DNA from: Paulinella micropora
Taxonomy: Eukaryota > Cercozoa > Imbricatea > Euglyphida > Paulinellidae
Length of the DNA: 42,500 nt
Direction: 5' to 3'
Assembly (NCBI GenBank): GCA_019918135.1
Contig: WBZZ01002956.1
Coordinates: forward strand, 5,001 to 47,500
Position 1 is the first letter of the stretch, and each line of letters opens with the position of its first letter. The translations under genes were made by a program, and so were the position numbers. Positions 10,280 to 19,470 of the stretch are shown piece by piece. The notes under the pieces are model-generated. The model did no database searches. It saw only the letters and a program-made list of their open reading frames with translations, and was not told where the DNA came from.

Positions 10280-10454
10280 TTATGTCTGTGTGGGTGTTGT
10301 TCCAGGGGATTGTGACGATGCAGGAGTGGGAGCGCTACGCAAACAGATTGTTCTGGTGCTTGAAAAAGAAGAGCCCCGTTCTGGTCCTGGCAATAGACGG
10401 TGCGACAGTGGTGGCACTTGTGCATGGCAACTTCCTTTTTATTAATGTCTTGTC
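10266..10454 (+). pseudogene. 3' fragment of the unknown gene that is longer before copy 2
   Basis: This matches 26066-26254, the last part of a plus-strand gene whose 5' part lies at 25417-26065. In copy 1 everything upstream is replaced by Copia sequence, so the fragment has no start of its own. One difference between the copies (gaaaaagaag against gaaaaaaaag) is silent in the frame reading MSVWVLFQG, weakly favouring that frame. It runs into a T26 run at 10455-10480. Confidence 0.5.
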
Positions 10455-10825
10455 TTTTTTTTTTTTTTTTTTTTTTTTTTGTTGCGGCTGTTTGGGTGAA
10501 GGGTTGGCGAGTGTAGTGGAGGGGATAGATAATCAGAAGGGCAGGGAGAGAGTGGGTGAGAGAGAGAGAGAGGGTGGGGGGGGGAGGCCCCAGAAACGGC
10601 CGTATGTATGCCGGAGCGAAAGGGCTAGGGGAGGGGTGGAGAAAGTGAGCCAAAGTGAGGGAAAAAAGAGGGCGAGAAAGAAAAATGACTTCATCGCGGC
10701 TGCGAGGGAGGGGGGGGAGAGGGGGGGGGGACAAGGGGAGGCAAAGGAAGAAACAAGCGTGGGGGTGTTGCAAGGAAAAAAAATGATTTTTTTTCCTTTT
10801 TTTTTTTTTTTGGTTGTGGTAGTTG
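10455..10825. other. Low-complexity spacer with T and G-rich runs
   Basis: The spacer holds a T26 run at 10455-10480 (T34 at 26255-26288 in copy 2), then GA- and G-rich sequence and a second T run near 10789-10811. The 27-bp sequence ttgcggctgtttgggtgaag-ggttggc at 10482-10508 also occurs at the copy junction, 25213-25239. No gene is seen. Copy 2 counterpart: 26255-26642. Confidence 0.7.
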
Positions 10826-11620
10826 CTACTTGTCGCCGCCTGGCGGCGTGGTGCTGGCCGCACGCAAGGAGGTCAAAGATGCACAAAATGCCGACTCACT
10901 GTTCACACGGAAGGCCAGGACGTGGCCGTGCTCGTAGCCGCTGACGAAGAGCTGGTCCCCGAACGCCGCGAGCGAGGGCGCGCGTTCGAGTCCCGGCCTG
11001 GGGCACACGTACGCGAATCGGCCGGCAGGCGTGAAGGCCTGGATGCGCCAAGCGCCCGGACAATCAGCGACGAAGACCAGGCCCTGGCACAACGCCAGGG
11101 CGTGGGGTTGGTACAGCGCGCCCGCTTGTGTGCCTTGCTGGCCCCAGTGCGCGACCAGTTTGCCGTCCTGCGCGCCAAGGGCCTGGACGCGGTGGTTCAG
11201 GCTGTCGGCGACCCAGACCTGGCCGTCGGCGCACGCGAGCCCCGCGGGCGAGTTGAACTGGCCGGGGGCGCTGCCCCGCGAGCCTCATTCGCAGAGCAAG
11301 CGTTCGGAGCCAGGCGCCGCCGAGACCGACAGCACCCGTACCACGTGCCGCGTGCGGTCGGTCACGAACAGGCATAGCTGTGGCGCCACTGCGTCCCGGA
11401 AGGCCCTGCACACGCGCGCGACAGAGGCCACCTGCTGAAAGAAGTCTGCGCGCTTGTAAACGCCGGCCGGTTTCTGCTCGCCGAACACGAACGCCAGCAC
11501 GAGCCGGAGCACGAACGTCACCTCCTGGTCCAGACGTCGCTTTGGCGACAGCGCGCGCGTGTTCAACTCGTCTGGTCCAGAGAGCTTGGCGCGTTTTGGG
11601 GGTGGGCTGCAGTCTGCCAT
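10826..11620 (-). pseudogene. NHL-repeat protein gene, copy 1, broken by a nonsense codon
   Basis: The 264-codon frame starts at ATG 11620-11618 and would end at 10826, as in the intact copy at 26643-27437. Codon 112 is TGG (Trp) in copy 2 but TGA here, at 11287-11285, caused by one base change. The product would stop after ERLLCE, before any NHL repeat. Downstream sequence still matches copy 2 closely, so the lesion is recent. Residue 46 also differs (Phe here, Leu in copy 2). Confidence 0.88.
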
Positions 11621-12156
11621 CGTTGCTGCCCCCCGCCTGGGAGATGAGGTGGCCAAAAAGGCACGGAAAGGTCGAAAAGATTTTGCACCGACGGTTCTGG
11701 CCTGCCAAAGACCACCACATTCTGCCGCCGGCCCCCCTTCCCCCCCCCCCCTCTCCTTTGCTGCACGCAAAAAGGCTAAAAAAACGGTCGGACCAGAGAG
11801 AAGGGGGGGGGGGCCGACGGTGGGCGGGGGGGGGGGGGGGGGAACAGAGGCCTGACGACAAAGGGAGGTCAGACCGCAAGTTGCAAAAAGAAAAAAAACT
11901 AAAAAGATAGCTTTTGCTTTTTTTTTGGTGGGAGATATGTGAACCGGATGGGGGAGGGGGGGGGAGGGGAATTTGTGGGAAGAGGAATGTAAAGTTGTAG
12001 GCGGTGGGGGGGGAGGGGGGGGCCGCCAGGTCCTTCCCACCTATCCCCCCCCCCCTCCCGCTACTTACCGGCTCGCCCCATACACTGAAGAAGGAAATGA
12101 GGGGGGGCAGCCGTAGTCGTTCATACGTGTTACAACTTAAAAACAAAGAGACTCAA
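11621..12156. other. G/C homopolymer-rich spacer between divergent genes
   Basis: The region lies between the starts of the minus-strand NHL gene and the plus-strand 205-aa gene, so it should hold both promoters. It has C runs near 11741-11751 and G runs near 11804-11842 and 11950-12020. Run lengths differ from copy 2 (27438-27969). Long ORFs on both strands here are shadows of these runs. Confidence 0.6.
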
Positions 12157-12774
12157 ATGCAGAGCAGCCATAGTCGAGGCTGTCCGCGTGCTAGCCAAAC
12201 AAGCGACAGTCAACAAGTCTATATGGTGTTCGCTAACGACATCGACGGCAAATTTGCACAGTCCATTAAACAAGACAGTCGTTGCACAAAGCTGCTGAAG
12301 GCGAACGAAAGCGTGGAGAAGACCGTTGCGGTTAATCCTGCCCGACTGCTGCCCACAATTAATGTCCTACCACTCGCTTTTCATGGTGTCGGAAAGTTCG
12401 GCGACATTGAATGGATGAACAACCAGCCTCGGTTCGACGGGTATTTGTATGCAGTCCCTGACAATCCCCAAATTCAAACAAACGGTCCAGTCTTTTTCAC
12501 AAGATTACGCGACAAGCCCAACTATGTGCCCATCGAGTACAAATACGAACGGCAACGCATTGGAAGAGAGCGACCTATGGTAGAAGCCCTGCACAAAATT
12601 GAGGCCAAATTGAGGGAAAACGACCAGTACACCACTGTGTGCTATCCCGTGGATGAACTGGGCAATTTATATGCAGAGAGGGTTGATATCCCGACCAGAG
12701 ACTCGGAAGAATTCCCACAAAAATTACGAGCACTTGCCCGACAAATCAACGCTGAGCGTGAACAGCAGCGTTGA
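12157..12774 (+). CDS. Unknown 205-aa protein, copy 1
   Basis: I do not recognise the family. The ORF starts at ATG 12157 (MQSSHSRGCP) and ends with a Gln/Arg-rich tail before TGA. The frame stays open upstream, but only through G-run sequence that differs between the copies, so this first ATG is preferred. The protein looks soluble and mixed-charge, with no signal peptide or membrane segment; a KYERQRIGRERP stretch is basic. The only coding difference I saw from copy 2 is CCT against CCG in a Pro codon near 12339, which is silent. That is the pattern expected of a real protein under constraint. Confidence 0.7.
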   Translation: MQSSHSRGCPRASQTSDSQQVYMVFANDIDGKFAQSIKQDSRCTKLLKANESVEKTVAVNPARLLPTINVLPLAFHGVGKFGDIEWMNNQPRFDGYLYAVPDNPQIQTNGPVFFTRLRDKPNYVPIEYKYERQRIGRERPMVEALHKIEAKLRENDQYTTVCYPVDELGNLYAERVDIPTRDSEEFPQKLRALARQINAEREQQR

Positions 12775-13298
12775 AAATCGCCGGCGCGTCCACGAGCCTT
12801 TCGATACAAAAAAAAATTTACCAGGCTTTTTTCTTGTTTATGTTGTGGCCACCACGCTACGGCCCGCGCCACATTTTAGAAGATGATGAGAGTATTTTTT
12901 TTTCATATAATAAAACTGTACGCAGTGCGTTCGCCCAACAAGTGGCAGAAACAAGAGGAAAAAAGATTCTTGCGTCCGGCAAAAAAAAGATCTCTCTTGT
13001 TTTTTTTTCAGATGCAAAAGAACTTTCTCTTGATGTGACCGCGCGTGATTGGCTAAGTGCTAAACTTAATATCGCCGCCCTTCCCATCTCTCCCGTCGTT
13101 TCCGGCCACACCGACCCCCGTACTTGGGCAAAAAGCTCTCGAGCTTATGCCGAGGGGGGGTTGGGAAGAGACACCACTGGTTCTTTTGTAGGTCGGCGGG
13201 GACGCCAAGAACAGGGAACAAAAGTCTTTTTTTCTTGCTCTCGTGCGCACGCCCCCGCAGGTCGCCTCTTGCACGAACAAACATACTGTTCTATGGCG
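12775..13298. other. Spacer between convergent genes
   Basis: The spacer lies between the ends of the 205-aa gene (+) and the next minus-strand gene. It holds two T runs and an AT-rich patch with aataaaa near 12909. A plus-strand frame is open through it (12771-13457) but lacks an ATG at its head and overlaps the antisense gene. Copy 2 counterpart: 28588-29111. Confidence 0.5.
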
Positions 13299-14245
13299 CT
13301 AAGCCTGCTCCAAGGGGCCACGGGAGCAGGCGCCTTTCACACGCTGCTTTTTCTTTGGCCCTTGGCCGGGAGCAGCGTGTGGCAGGGGCTTTGTTGCTGC
13401 AAGTTGGGGGACAGGCGCCGGCAGCCTGTATTGAAAGCTTTCGCCTCTCACAAGTGACCGCAGCCTTCCCGCAAGATGTACGGCCAGGTGACGAGGCAGG
13501 ACGCAGCTCAGCGCGGGGCTAGCACTAGCCTCCTCGGCTACATGCACGTGCACGTACACGCGTGTCCACAGCTGGTTCCGCCACTTGATTTGTCCGCACC
13601 TGTATAAGACCTGGAGCAGCAGGTCGCCAACTTCTGGTGCTGACAAATCAAGTGGCAGGTTTTTCTCCACCTCCGCCTTGTCGTGTCCGTGCAGGACACA
13701 GACATTTGAATTCCAGGGTGGTCTGGTTGGCTCGGGCGGTGGCAGCTGAGCTAAGGCCTCCTCCAATGCTGTTGCCGTTTTACGTATGGGGACCTCCCTC
13801 AACGTGACTTGATAATCACTGGGAAGCGACAACCGAACGCGGCCGTACCGGCTCAAGGTCACCAGCTGGTGGTGAAAGTCGTCAAGCTCCTGGCCCGGCT
13901 CTGCAAACGAGAGCCGGCCCACTTTGGCAGGGTACACGACTGAGGTGTAGCCCAAGAACCGGACTCTGTACGCGATCTGCAGCAGAACGCGAACGGATTC
14001 GTCAGCGTTCAGAATACAGCGCTTGTCCATATCCCGAGCGGTAGAGTACGGAGCGCCAACATAAATGCAGAAGTCCTCGTAGGCACTGCTCCAATCAACA
14101 GTCTCGTCCTGGCGGGAACGGGTTTGGCACAGGTACAGTTTTTTCCTGACCCCTCGCTGCCCTGCCGTCGGGCCGCTGGACTATCTTCATAGTGGGAAGG
14201 CCGGACCGGCTCGAGAACCACGAACGCCGGGTTCTTGCCATTCAT
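13299..14245 (-). CDS. Unknown ~315-aa protein with an apparent frameshift, copy 1
   Basis: I do not recognise the family. The frame from MDKRCILNAD (14030) to 13299 gives 243 aa, but the same frame stays open further upstream with coding-like sequence (RQDETVDWSSAYEDF). Another frame begins at ATG 14245-14243 (MNGKNPAFVV). One extra A in the A6 run (T6 at 14139-14144 on the plus strand) would join the two. Both copies have the same six bases, so this is either a real shared frameshift, a short unusual intron, or the same base-calling error twice. The C-terminal part is rich in Leu, Arg and Pro. I saw no protein-level difference from copy 2 in the main ORF. Confidence 0.55.
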
Positions 14246-14607
14246 CGAGCACTTTTTTTTCTCTGGGACTAGCCCCTGGTGCGGGCCAGCTCGCTCCTTG
14301 CACTTTTCTTTCGGGGCAAACGGCCCCTCTTCGGGGGGGGGGGGGGGGAGGGGGGGCCGGCGCAGGAAGGACAGGCGCCGCTGGAGGGTGTGAGGGGAAG
14401 GGGGGGGGGGGGCGACGCAGGGGAAAGAAAGAAAAAAGCTCAATCGTCGTTTGTATAGGCCCCCCCCCCCATGTGCCAGAGACGATAATATATTTACAAA
14501 GAAAAGCGGGGAGGGGTTTGCACATTGTTTTCTTTCTTTTTTTTTGTTGCTCCGGTGCCCCCGCCTAGCAGGAAACAACACCCCAAGGAAGCCAAGAGTT
14601 TTTTTTA
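14246..14607. other. G/C-run spacer between divergent genes
   Basis: The spacer has G runs near 14334-14357 and 14400-14412 and a C run near 14460. It lies between the presumed start of the minus-strand gene and the F-box/LRR start, so promoters are expected here, though no motif is recognisable. Run lengths differ in copy 2 (30059-30412). Confidence 0.5.
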
Positions 14608-16001
14608 ATGTCCTGTCCGGCACACTCGCGACCCGCCAAACGCCAAAAGACTGATCGGCGCGCGGACAGTTTGCCAGCCAACGCCACCGTTTCGTGCTGT
14701 TGCTTTTGCCTTGGGATATCTGGGCCATTGTCAGGGACCTAGCAGGTGCCAGGGAAGCCGCTGCTTGGAAGTCGGTGTGCCAGCAATTCAAGACGGTTGT
14801 CACGACACCTGAATTTTGGGCACACTTTCAGTCCGAGTTCAACCTCAACCTCGAATCGCACCGCCACATTTTCTCGCTGTTCGGCCCCGTTTGCCGAACA
14901 ACAAAGGTAACGCTAGACAGCCTTAGCATCCCCTTGATGACGACGGCCAACCAAGAGAGATTAGTGCCACTGGTCAGTGGCCTAATGGTGACAAAGTTAA
15001 GAATCGAAGAACCTCTGCCAAAAATTCTGTCGGAATTCTCTGTTATTTACAGCCTAACCCTCTACAAGAGCGCCGCTACAAACGCATGTCTGCAGCATCT
15101 CCAAAGCCCCGGCCAGCTGACTACACTGTGCCTCGAATTCAGCATGATCACTGACGCTGACCTGCAGGCGGCACTGCTCAGATTTACGCAGCTGGAGCGC
15201 CTGGGTCTGACGTGGTGCCTACGAATTACGGACTCGACGCTGCGATTACTGACGCGCCTAAAAACACTGGACATAGACAGCTGTGCCGCAATCACTGGCC
15301 GAGGGCTCGAGGGCCTGCCATTACAGCAGCTCAACGTGCGCCAAAATTATTGGCACCTTTTCCAGAGAATGCAGGTTTTACCTACGCTCGGCCGGCTCGA
15401 ACGGCTGAGGCTGTACGAGCTAACGCACTCTCAATTGGGGATCATAGCGCAAATACGGACCCTGCGCCATTTGGACCTGCTAGCATGCAAATCAATCACG
15501 GGCACGGACTTGTCTGTACTCAACGCACTCAACCTCCAAACCCTCAAGATCACGCTCACGGGCTGCCCCAGCCAATCCATCAGGGGCCTGCCAGGGTTTC
15601 CGAGAGTAGTAGAGTTGAAGCTGCAGGATTGCAACCTCACTAGCGAAGACCTGGCCGAGCTGCAGCTTTGCAGCGGGCTGGCCAAGCTGTACCTTTTTAA
15701 CTGCAGAGCCATCGAGGACCTGGTTGTGCTACGCCGATTTCCCGCCCTTCAGTCTTTAAGCCTCAGTGAACTGCGCACAGGCAATACGTAACTGGCCGGA
15801 CTGCAGCACTGCGTCGTGCTGCGGGAACTCTTTCTCGATCAATGCCCCAACATTACTGACCTGGCGGCGTTGCAGAAATGTCGGCCATTGCGCAAGATCA
15901 CTGGTTATTATCTCCCGTTAATAACACGGGAGAATATAAAAGCCTTCAAAAAAAGACGGCCTGAGGTAGACATTTCCTGGATGGGCAGAAGCATCCGCTA
16001 A
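14608..16001 (+). pseudogene. F-box/LRR protein gene, copy 1, with two lesions
   Basis: This is the counterpart of the intact 464-aa ORF at 30413-31807. Two changes break it. One G is missing next to 14696 (ttcgtgctg here, ttcgtggctg in copy 2), which shifts the frame at about codon 30, right where the F-box begins. A CAA codon (Gln395 in copy 2) is TAA at 15789-15791. No ATG near the new frame's start could rescue the F-box. The leucine-rich repeats are otherwise unchanged, so decay is recent. Confidence 0.9.
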
Positions 16002-16369
16002 GATCCGCCGGACGCTTGCAAGAGACCCTTTTAACGGGGGGGGGGGGGGGAATGGAAGGAGGGAATGGAAGGGGGAGGGAGAGACAGAGAAAGCGAAAAG
16101 ACAGAGAGAGAGCGGTGGAGACTTTCGGCAGCAAAGGCCCGAGCTAGACATTTCTTTTATTTAAACAAACTCAAAAACAATTGTCCCCAAAAAGAAAGCA
16201 GTGCCTTATACGTAGGCTGCGTACAAAGGCAGTTCAGAGTGGCAATTTGTTCCTTCTTTTTTTTTCGGGGGGAGGGGGGGCCTTCTGGGCACAGAAAAGG
16301 CCCGATGGGCGGGGGCCGGCCCTCTTTCCCCCACCCCCCCTTTTTTTTGGTGCCAGCCCCCCCCGCCAA

Positions 16370-16419
<50 letters not shown>

Positions 16420-16640
16420 TGTTGGGGGGGGGGCGCGGGGTGGGATGAGAGGGAGAGGGAGGGGAAGAATCGCTGTTTGCAGTTATCGGACACCAGTTGC
16501 GCCCTAATCGACAGAATCAAAATAAAAATTAAGTGCCCAGGGGGGGGATTAATATTTAAGCATTTTCTTTGTTGGCCCACACAGGAGCTGCCTCTCGCGA
16601 AGGGGGGAGGGGGCCGGGGGGGTGTTAGGGCTCTGTGCCA
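16002..16640. other. Low-complexity spacer with a long A run
   Basis: The spacer contains G, GA, C and T runs and an A44 run at 16373-16416 (A50 at 32187-32236 in copy 2). Several long frames cross it, but they consist of polylysine, polyphenylalanine or polyglycine. No gene is seen. Copy 2 counterpart: 31808-32463. Confidence 0.7.
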
Positions 16641-17727
16641 ATGATGTCAGCTGACGCTCGGCCGGCGGAACCTTACGTCAGACTACTGAATTTTCTTAAT
16701 TCGCAATCAAACAGACCAGTGTACCTCGCCGAGTTATTGGAAGCTCGGCAGGCGCTTCTAACGCTGTTAGAAGCCAAGAGTACTGAAAGCACACGCGATC
16801 TGCTGCAAATCCTGCGCAGCCCGGAAAAACGCAATGAAGCGTTCAGAAGGCTAAGCCGTGGATTTTTTGTTATCCTCTTGTTGTGCTTATCACTTGCAGG
16901 AGGAATAGCTTACGTGAATGTTGCTAGGAGCAACATAGAAACTTCCGGTGGTCGGAATCCAACAAATGGACAGCGCCTGAAAGGCGAAGCGGAAACCAAT
17001 CCGGATAAGGCTATTGAATTGGGATGCCGAAGACCACCAACAGCGAAGCCACAAACACAGGGCCGACAATCTAGCGCGGGCCCAGCACTTGGGGGGCCCA
17101 GGGACGGACACGTGCCTGGCAGACGACGGCTGGCAGTGCCTGGAAACGAAGGGGGGCCCCCCGGGTCATGATAACAACGACTCTGCTAGCACGGGCCCAA
17201 CATCCTGGGGCCCCGGTGCGGACGTGTGCTTAGCCGACGACGAGCGGCAGTGCTTTCCGGACGAAACGGAGGACATCTCTGACAGTGGTAGCTCAACCTA
17301 TGCCGAAGACTCTGCTAAACAGGTATTGTTGTTTGTGGGTGCCTGTATCGTATTAGCGTGCCTCCGTCGGCCCAAACGTGGTAGCAAGGAGGGGCTTGAT
17401 TCTAACGGCAGCTCGCACGCAGTGTTTTTTTCCAAGCAGGGTTTTCTCAACAAGGACGAGCAGCCGGCAAAGAAAAGGCCTCCGCGGCGCGGCAGCGTTG
17501 GTATCATCACGTCGTACACACTGCAATTCGGTGCTCTGTTGATGACGCGGCCCCCTGACGAGGCCCCGGCGGCCAAGGCGCGTCATCCCGTGACAAGGTG
17601 GACTCTGTCCAGCCCCGAGCACTGGCTGGCCTTAGCGGAACTCAGGCTGCGGGTACCTTACCCTCGGCTGAGTTCTGTTGCGCGTGCTTGGCTGGATGAA
17701 CTTTACTACTCTTCCCTAGGGGCCTAG
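16641..17727 (+). CDS. Putative membrane protein encoded in two overlapping frames, copy 1
   Basis: Frame one starts at ATG 16641 and runs to 17171. It begins with a Leu-rich helical region and a hydrophobic segment, GFFVILLLCLSLAGGIAYV, near 16860-16920, a likely membrane span. The second frame is open from about 16980 to 17727, with two related acidic motifs (TCLADDGWQC and VCLADDERQC) and another hydrophobic segment (VLLFVGACIVLAC) followed by basic residues. A shift from one frame to the other between 16980 and 17171 would give one protein of about 360 aa with two membrane spans. No standard intron explains the switch, and copy 2 has the same arrangement. Two differences between copies are silent in frame two (gca/gcc, ttt/ttc) and two are not (Gly/Glu, Gln/Pro). 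I do not recognise the family. Confidence 0.5.
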
Positions 17728-17916
17728 ACAGGTGTTAAGCAGTGATTTTTAATTAATAGCCCCGCCTCTTCCGCAACTGGCCGAGAATTTCTAAAAATTA
17801 AACAAAAAATTTAAAGCATTTTCTTTTGGCGCGCGATCAGGGGGGGGGGCTGTGCCAAAAAAAAAGGGATTAGTCAGATGAGGGTGAAGAAATTTTTTGC
17901 AGGTGCTGATGATGCT
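17719..17916. repeat. Diverged direct repeat R1, including the stop of the membrane-protein gene
   Basis: From ggggcctagaca onward this matches R2 at 18597-18808. Shared parts include cagtgattttaatt, agaatttct, aaagcattttc, ggcgcgcgatcaggggggg, ctgtgccaaaaa and gagggtgaagaa. R1 starts within the last codons of the upstream gene, so R2 may be a relic of that gene's 3' end. Copy 2 counterpart: 33542-33739. Confidence 0.75.
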
Positions 17917-18102
17917 GTGGCCCGGCCCAGGGGGGCGCGGGGGGGGGGGGGGAGAGTCGTTCGAAGTTGACAAGAACTTCGAAGGGGATGGGGGGGGGAG
18001 GGAGGAATTTGCAGTTGCAACTTATCGGAAACGTAGAGGGACTTGTTTTTAGCCATAACAGTTCTGTAATAAAAGAAAAAAAGCACCCGATCGCATCTTT
18101 CA

Positions 18103-18348
18103 ATGAGCGACGGGGAATTGACGGACAATTTGCTGAGGCAGGAATTCAGAAAGATTTGTCCCTGCCGAGTTGAGGCAAAAAATACAAGCGCTGGAAACCT
18201 TTCCGATCGTTCCGCAAACCACGAGCAGTACTTTCAATACTTCAAAAAAGGAGCACAATATGGGTACAACCTTGCATCAGCTCGGAAGTCGGAATCGTTG
18301 ACAGATGTCGATGAAGCGTTGATCAAGCAATATTTGCCTTATAATTAG
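18103..18348 (+). CDS. Small unknown 81-aa protein, copy 1
   Basis: ATG 18103 opens an 81-aa ORF (MSDGELTDNLLRQEF ... LIKQYLPYN) that is identical in copy 2. It is acidic at the N-terminus, has a CPC motif and no membrane segment. It lies between the R1 and R2 repeats. Its composition (Ser, Asn, Tyr, mixed charge) is ordinary for a protein and unlike the neighbouring homopolymer-derived frames. It could also be one exon of a larger gene; no family is recognised. Confidence 0.5.
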   Translation: MSDGELTDNLLRQEFRKICPCRVEAKNTSAGNLSDRSANHEQYFQYFKKGAQYGYNLASARKSESLTDVDEALIKQYLPYN

Positions 18349-18596
18349 CTATCAAAATTGAGCTTCGACACTTCTGACAATTGGCATAATCATGCAGTGG
18401 ACGCGATGCAACCCCTCCTGGAGCGGGAGACCGGAGCTTCCGAGTTCCTTCGACCTACTTGCAGTAACACGTGAGCAGGAGAGTCGTCATGCTTAAGTAA
18501 ACTTCAAGTACTACTTTACGGGTAGGAGTCATTTTTCGCGCGAGCTGCTGCGATTGCTTGAAGAGCAACTTGTAAGCTGGCCGGCCGTAGGGGGGG

Positions 18597-18808
18597 GGGG
18601 GCCTAGACATGTTTTTTTTTTTCGGCAGTGATTTTAATTGATAGCCCCTCTGCCGCACTAGCAGAGAATTTCTCAAAATTTAAAAAAATTAAAGCATTTT
18701 CCTTGCTTGGCGCGCGATCAGGGGGGGGCTGTGCCAAAAAGAAAAGTCAGCTGAGGGTGAAGAAGTTGTTGGCCGGTGCTGGTGATGATGATAATGATGA
18801 TGCTGCTG
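18597..18808. repeat. Diverged direct repeat R2
   Basis: This is the second member of the pair described at 17719-17916, about 880 bp downstream in the same orientation. It ends in a short GATGAT/GCTGCT run. Copy 2 counterpart: 34422-34630. Confidence 0.75.
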
Positions 18809-19470
18809 CTGTGTAGTAGCGCACAGTGCCGCGTTTTTTCCTCGCACTTTTGGGCCCGCCACCGCGGGCGCGGCGTGGCCGGAAGGGGGTTTCCTTTTTT
18901 GGTTTTTGGGGCCGGGGCGGAACGTCTTGACTAACGCAGCCATTTGCGCATCTCGAGAGGCACACGTGTGGTCGCGTGTTGAGCCCGCAATCAAAGCAAA
19001 CATTTAGATTGCTTGATGCTGTCAGCTTGGCCTGGACAGAAAATAGATCGTGGCTCTCTTTGTGTTTGGTAAAGTTTCCATTCGTTCCTTTAATGACTGC
19101 ACTGTGAGGTGGTTAGGAATTGCACAAACGGGTTTGTCTGCTTTCTGTCAATTTTATAGATGACTGCTAACTGTCATGAAGAACTGACGGAAGAAGCGAA
19201 ATATTCAATTGAGTGAAAATGAAACAAATCAAAAGGGGACCAACATCATGCTACCATGTCAACAATATTCTAGCTCATATCATATTGACGCGATGAGAAC
19301 GAGAGATTTCAGAGAAGTCCAACTGTTTATGGCGGCTGCATTCCGGGGACGACATAAAGGTCCATGCGGTATACTCGTGCGGATTTTAATTTAAAGGTCA
19401 GTGTGATGATGCTAGTGATATCCGTCCGACTACTTACTCGCTTCAGAGTACCAGTCAAATTTTTTATATT
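18809..19470. other. Intergenic region, no gene seen
   Basis: G/C-rich sequence to about 18990 gives way to ordinary AT-richer DNA. From here to about 24 kb the long G/C runs are nearly absent. Short ORFs exist but lack ATG starts or sit on low-complexity DNA. Copy 2 counterpart: 34631-35294. Confidence 0.5.

Noticed and set aside
10823..11377. Plus-strand 184-aa frame opposite the NHL gene
   Set aside because: It is the antisense shadow of the NHL coding sequence; the NHL repeats support the minus strand.
11064..12146. Long Arg/Pro-rich minus-strand frame overlapping the NHL gene (360 aa; 233 aa in copy 2)
   Set aside because: It is out of frame with the NHL protein, its length comes from GC-rich third positions and C/G runs, and it has no recognisable domain.
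12771..13457. 228-codon plus-strand frame after the 205-aa gene, present in both copies
   Set aside because: It has no ATG at its head, crosses T runs and overlaps the antisense gene. The one difference between copies changes an amino acid (Ser/Ala).
16065..16580. Frames with polylysine, polyphenylalanine or polyglycine on both strands (also 31822-32354)
   Set aside because: They arise from A, T and G runs whose lengths differ between the copies.
18689..19003. Minus-strand 104-aa frame with a His-rich run
   Set aside because: It lies on repeat R2 and a GATGAT run; no domain is recognisable and the copies give no sign of selection.
19209..19394. 61-codon plus-strand frame
   Set aside because: It begins with TTG, is short, and has no supporting feature.
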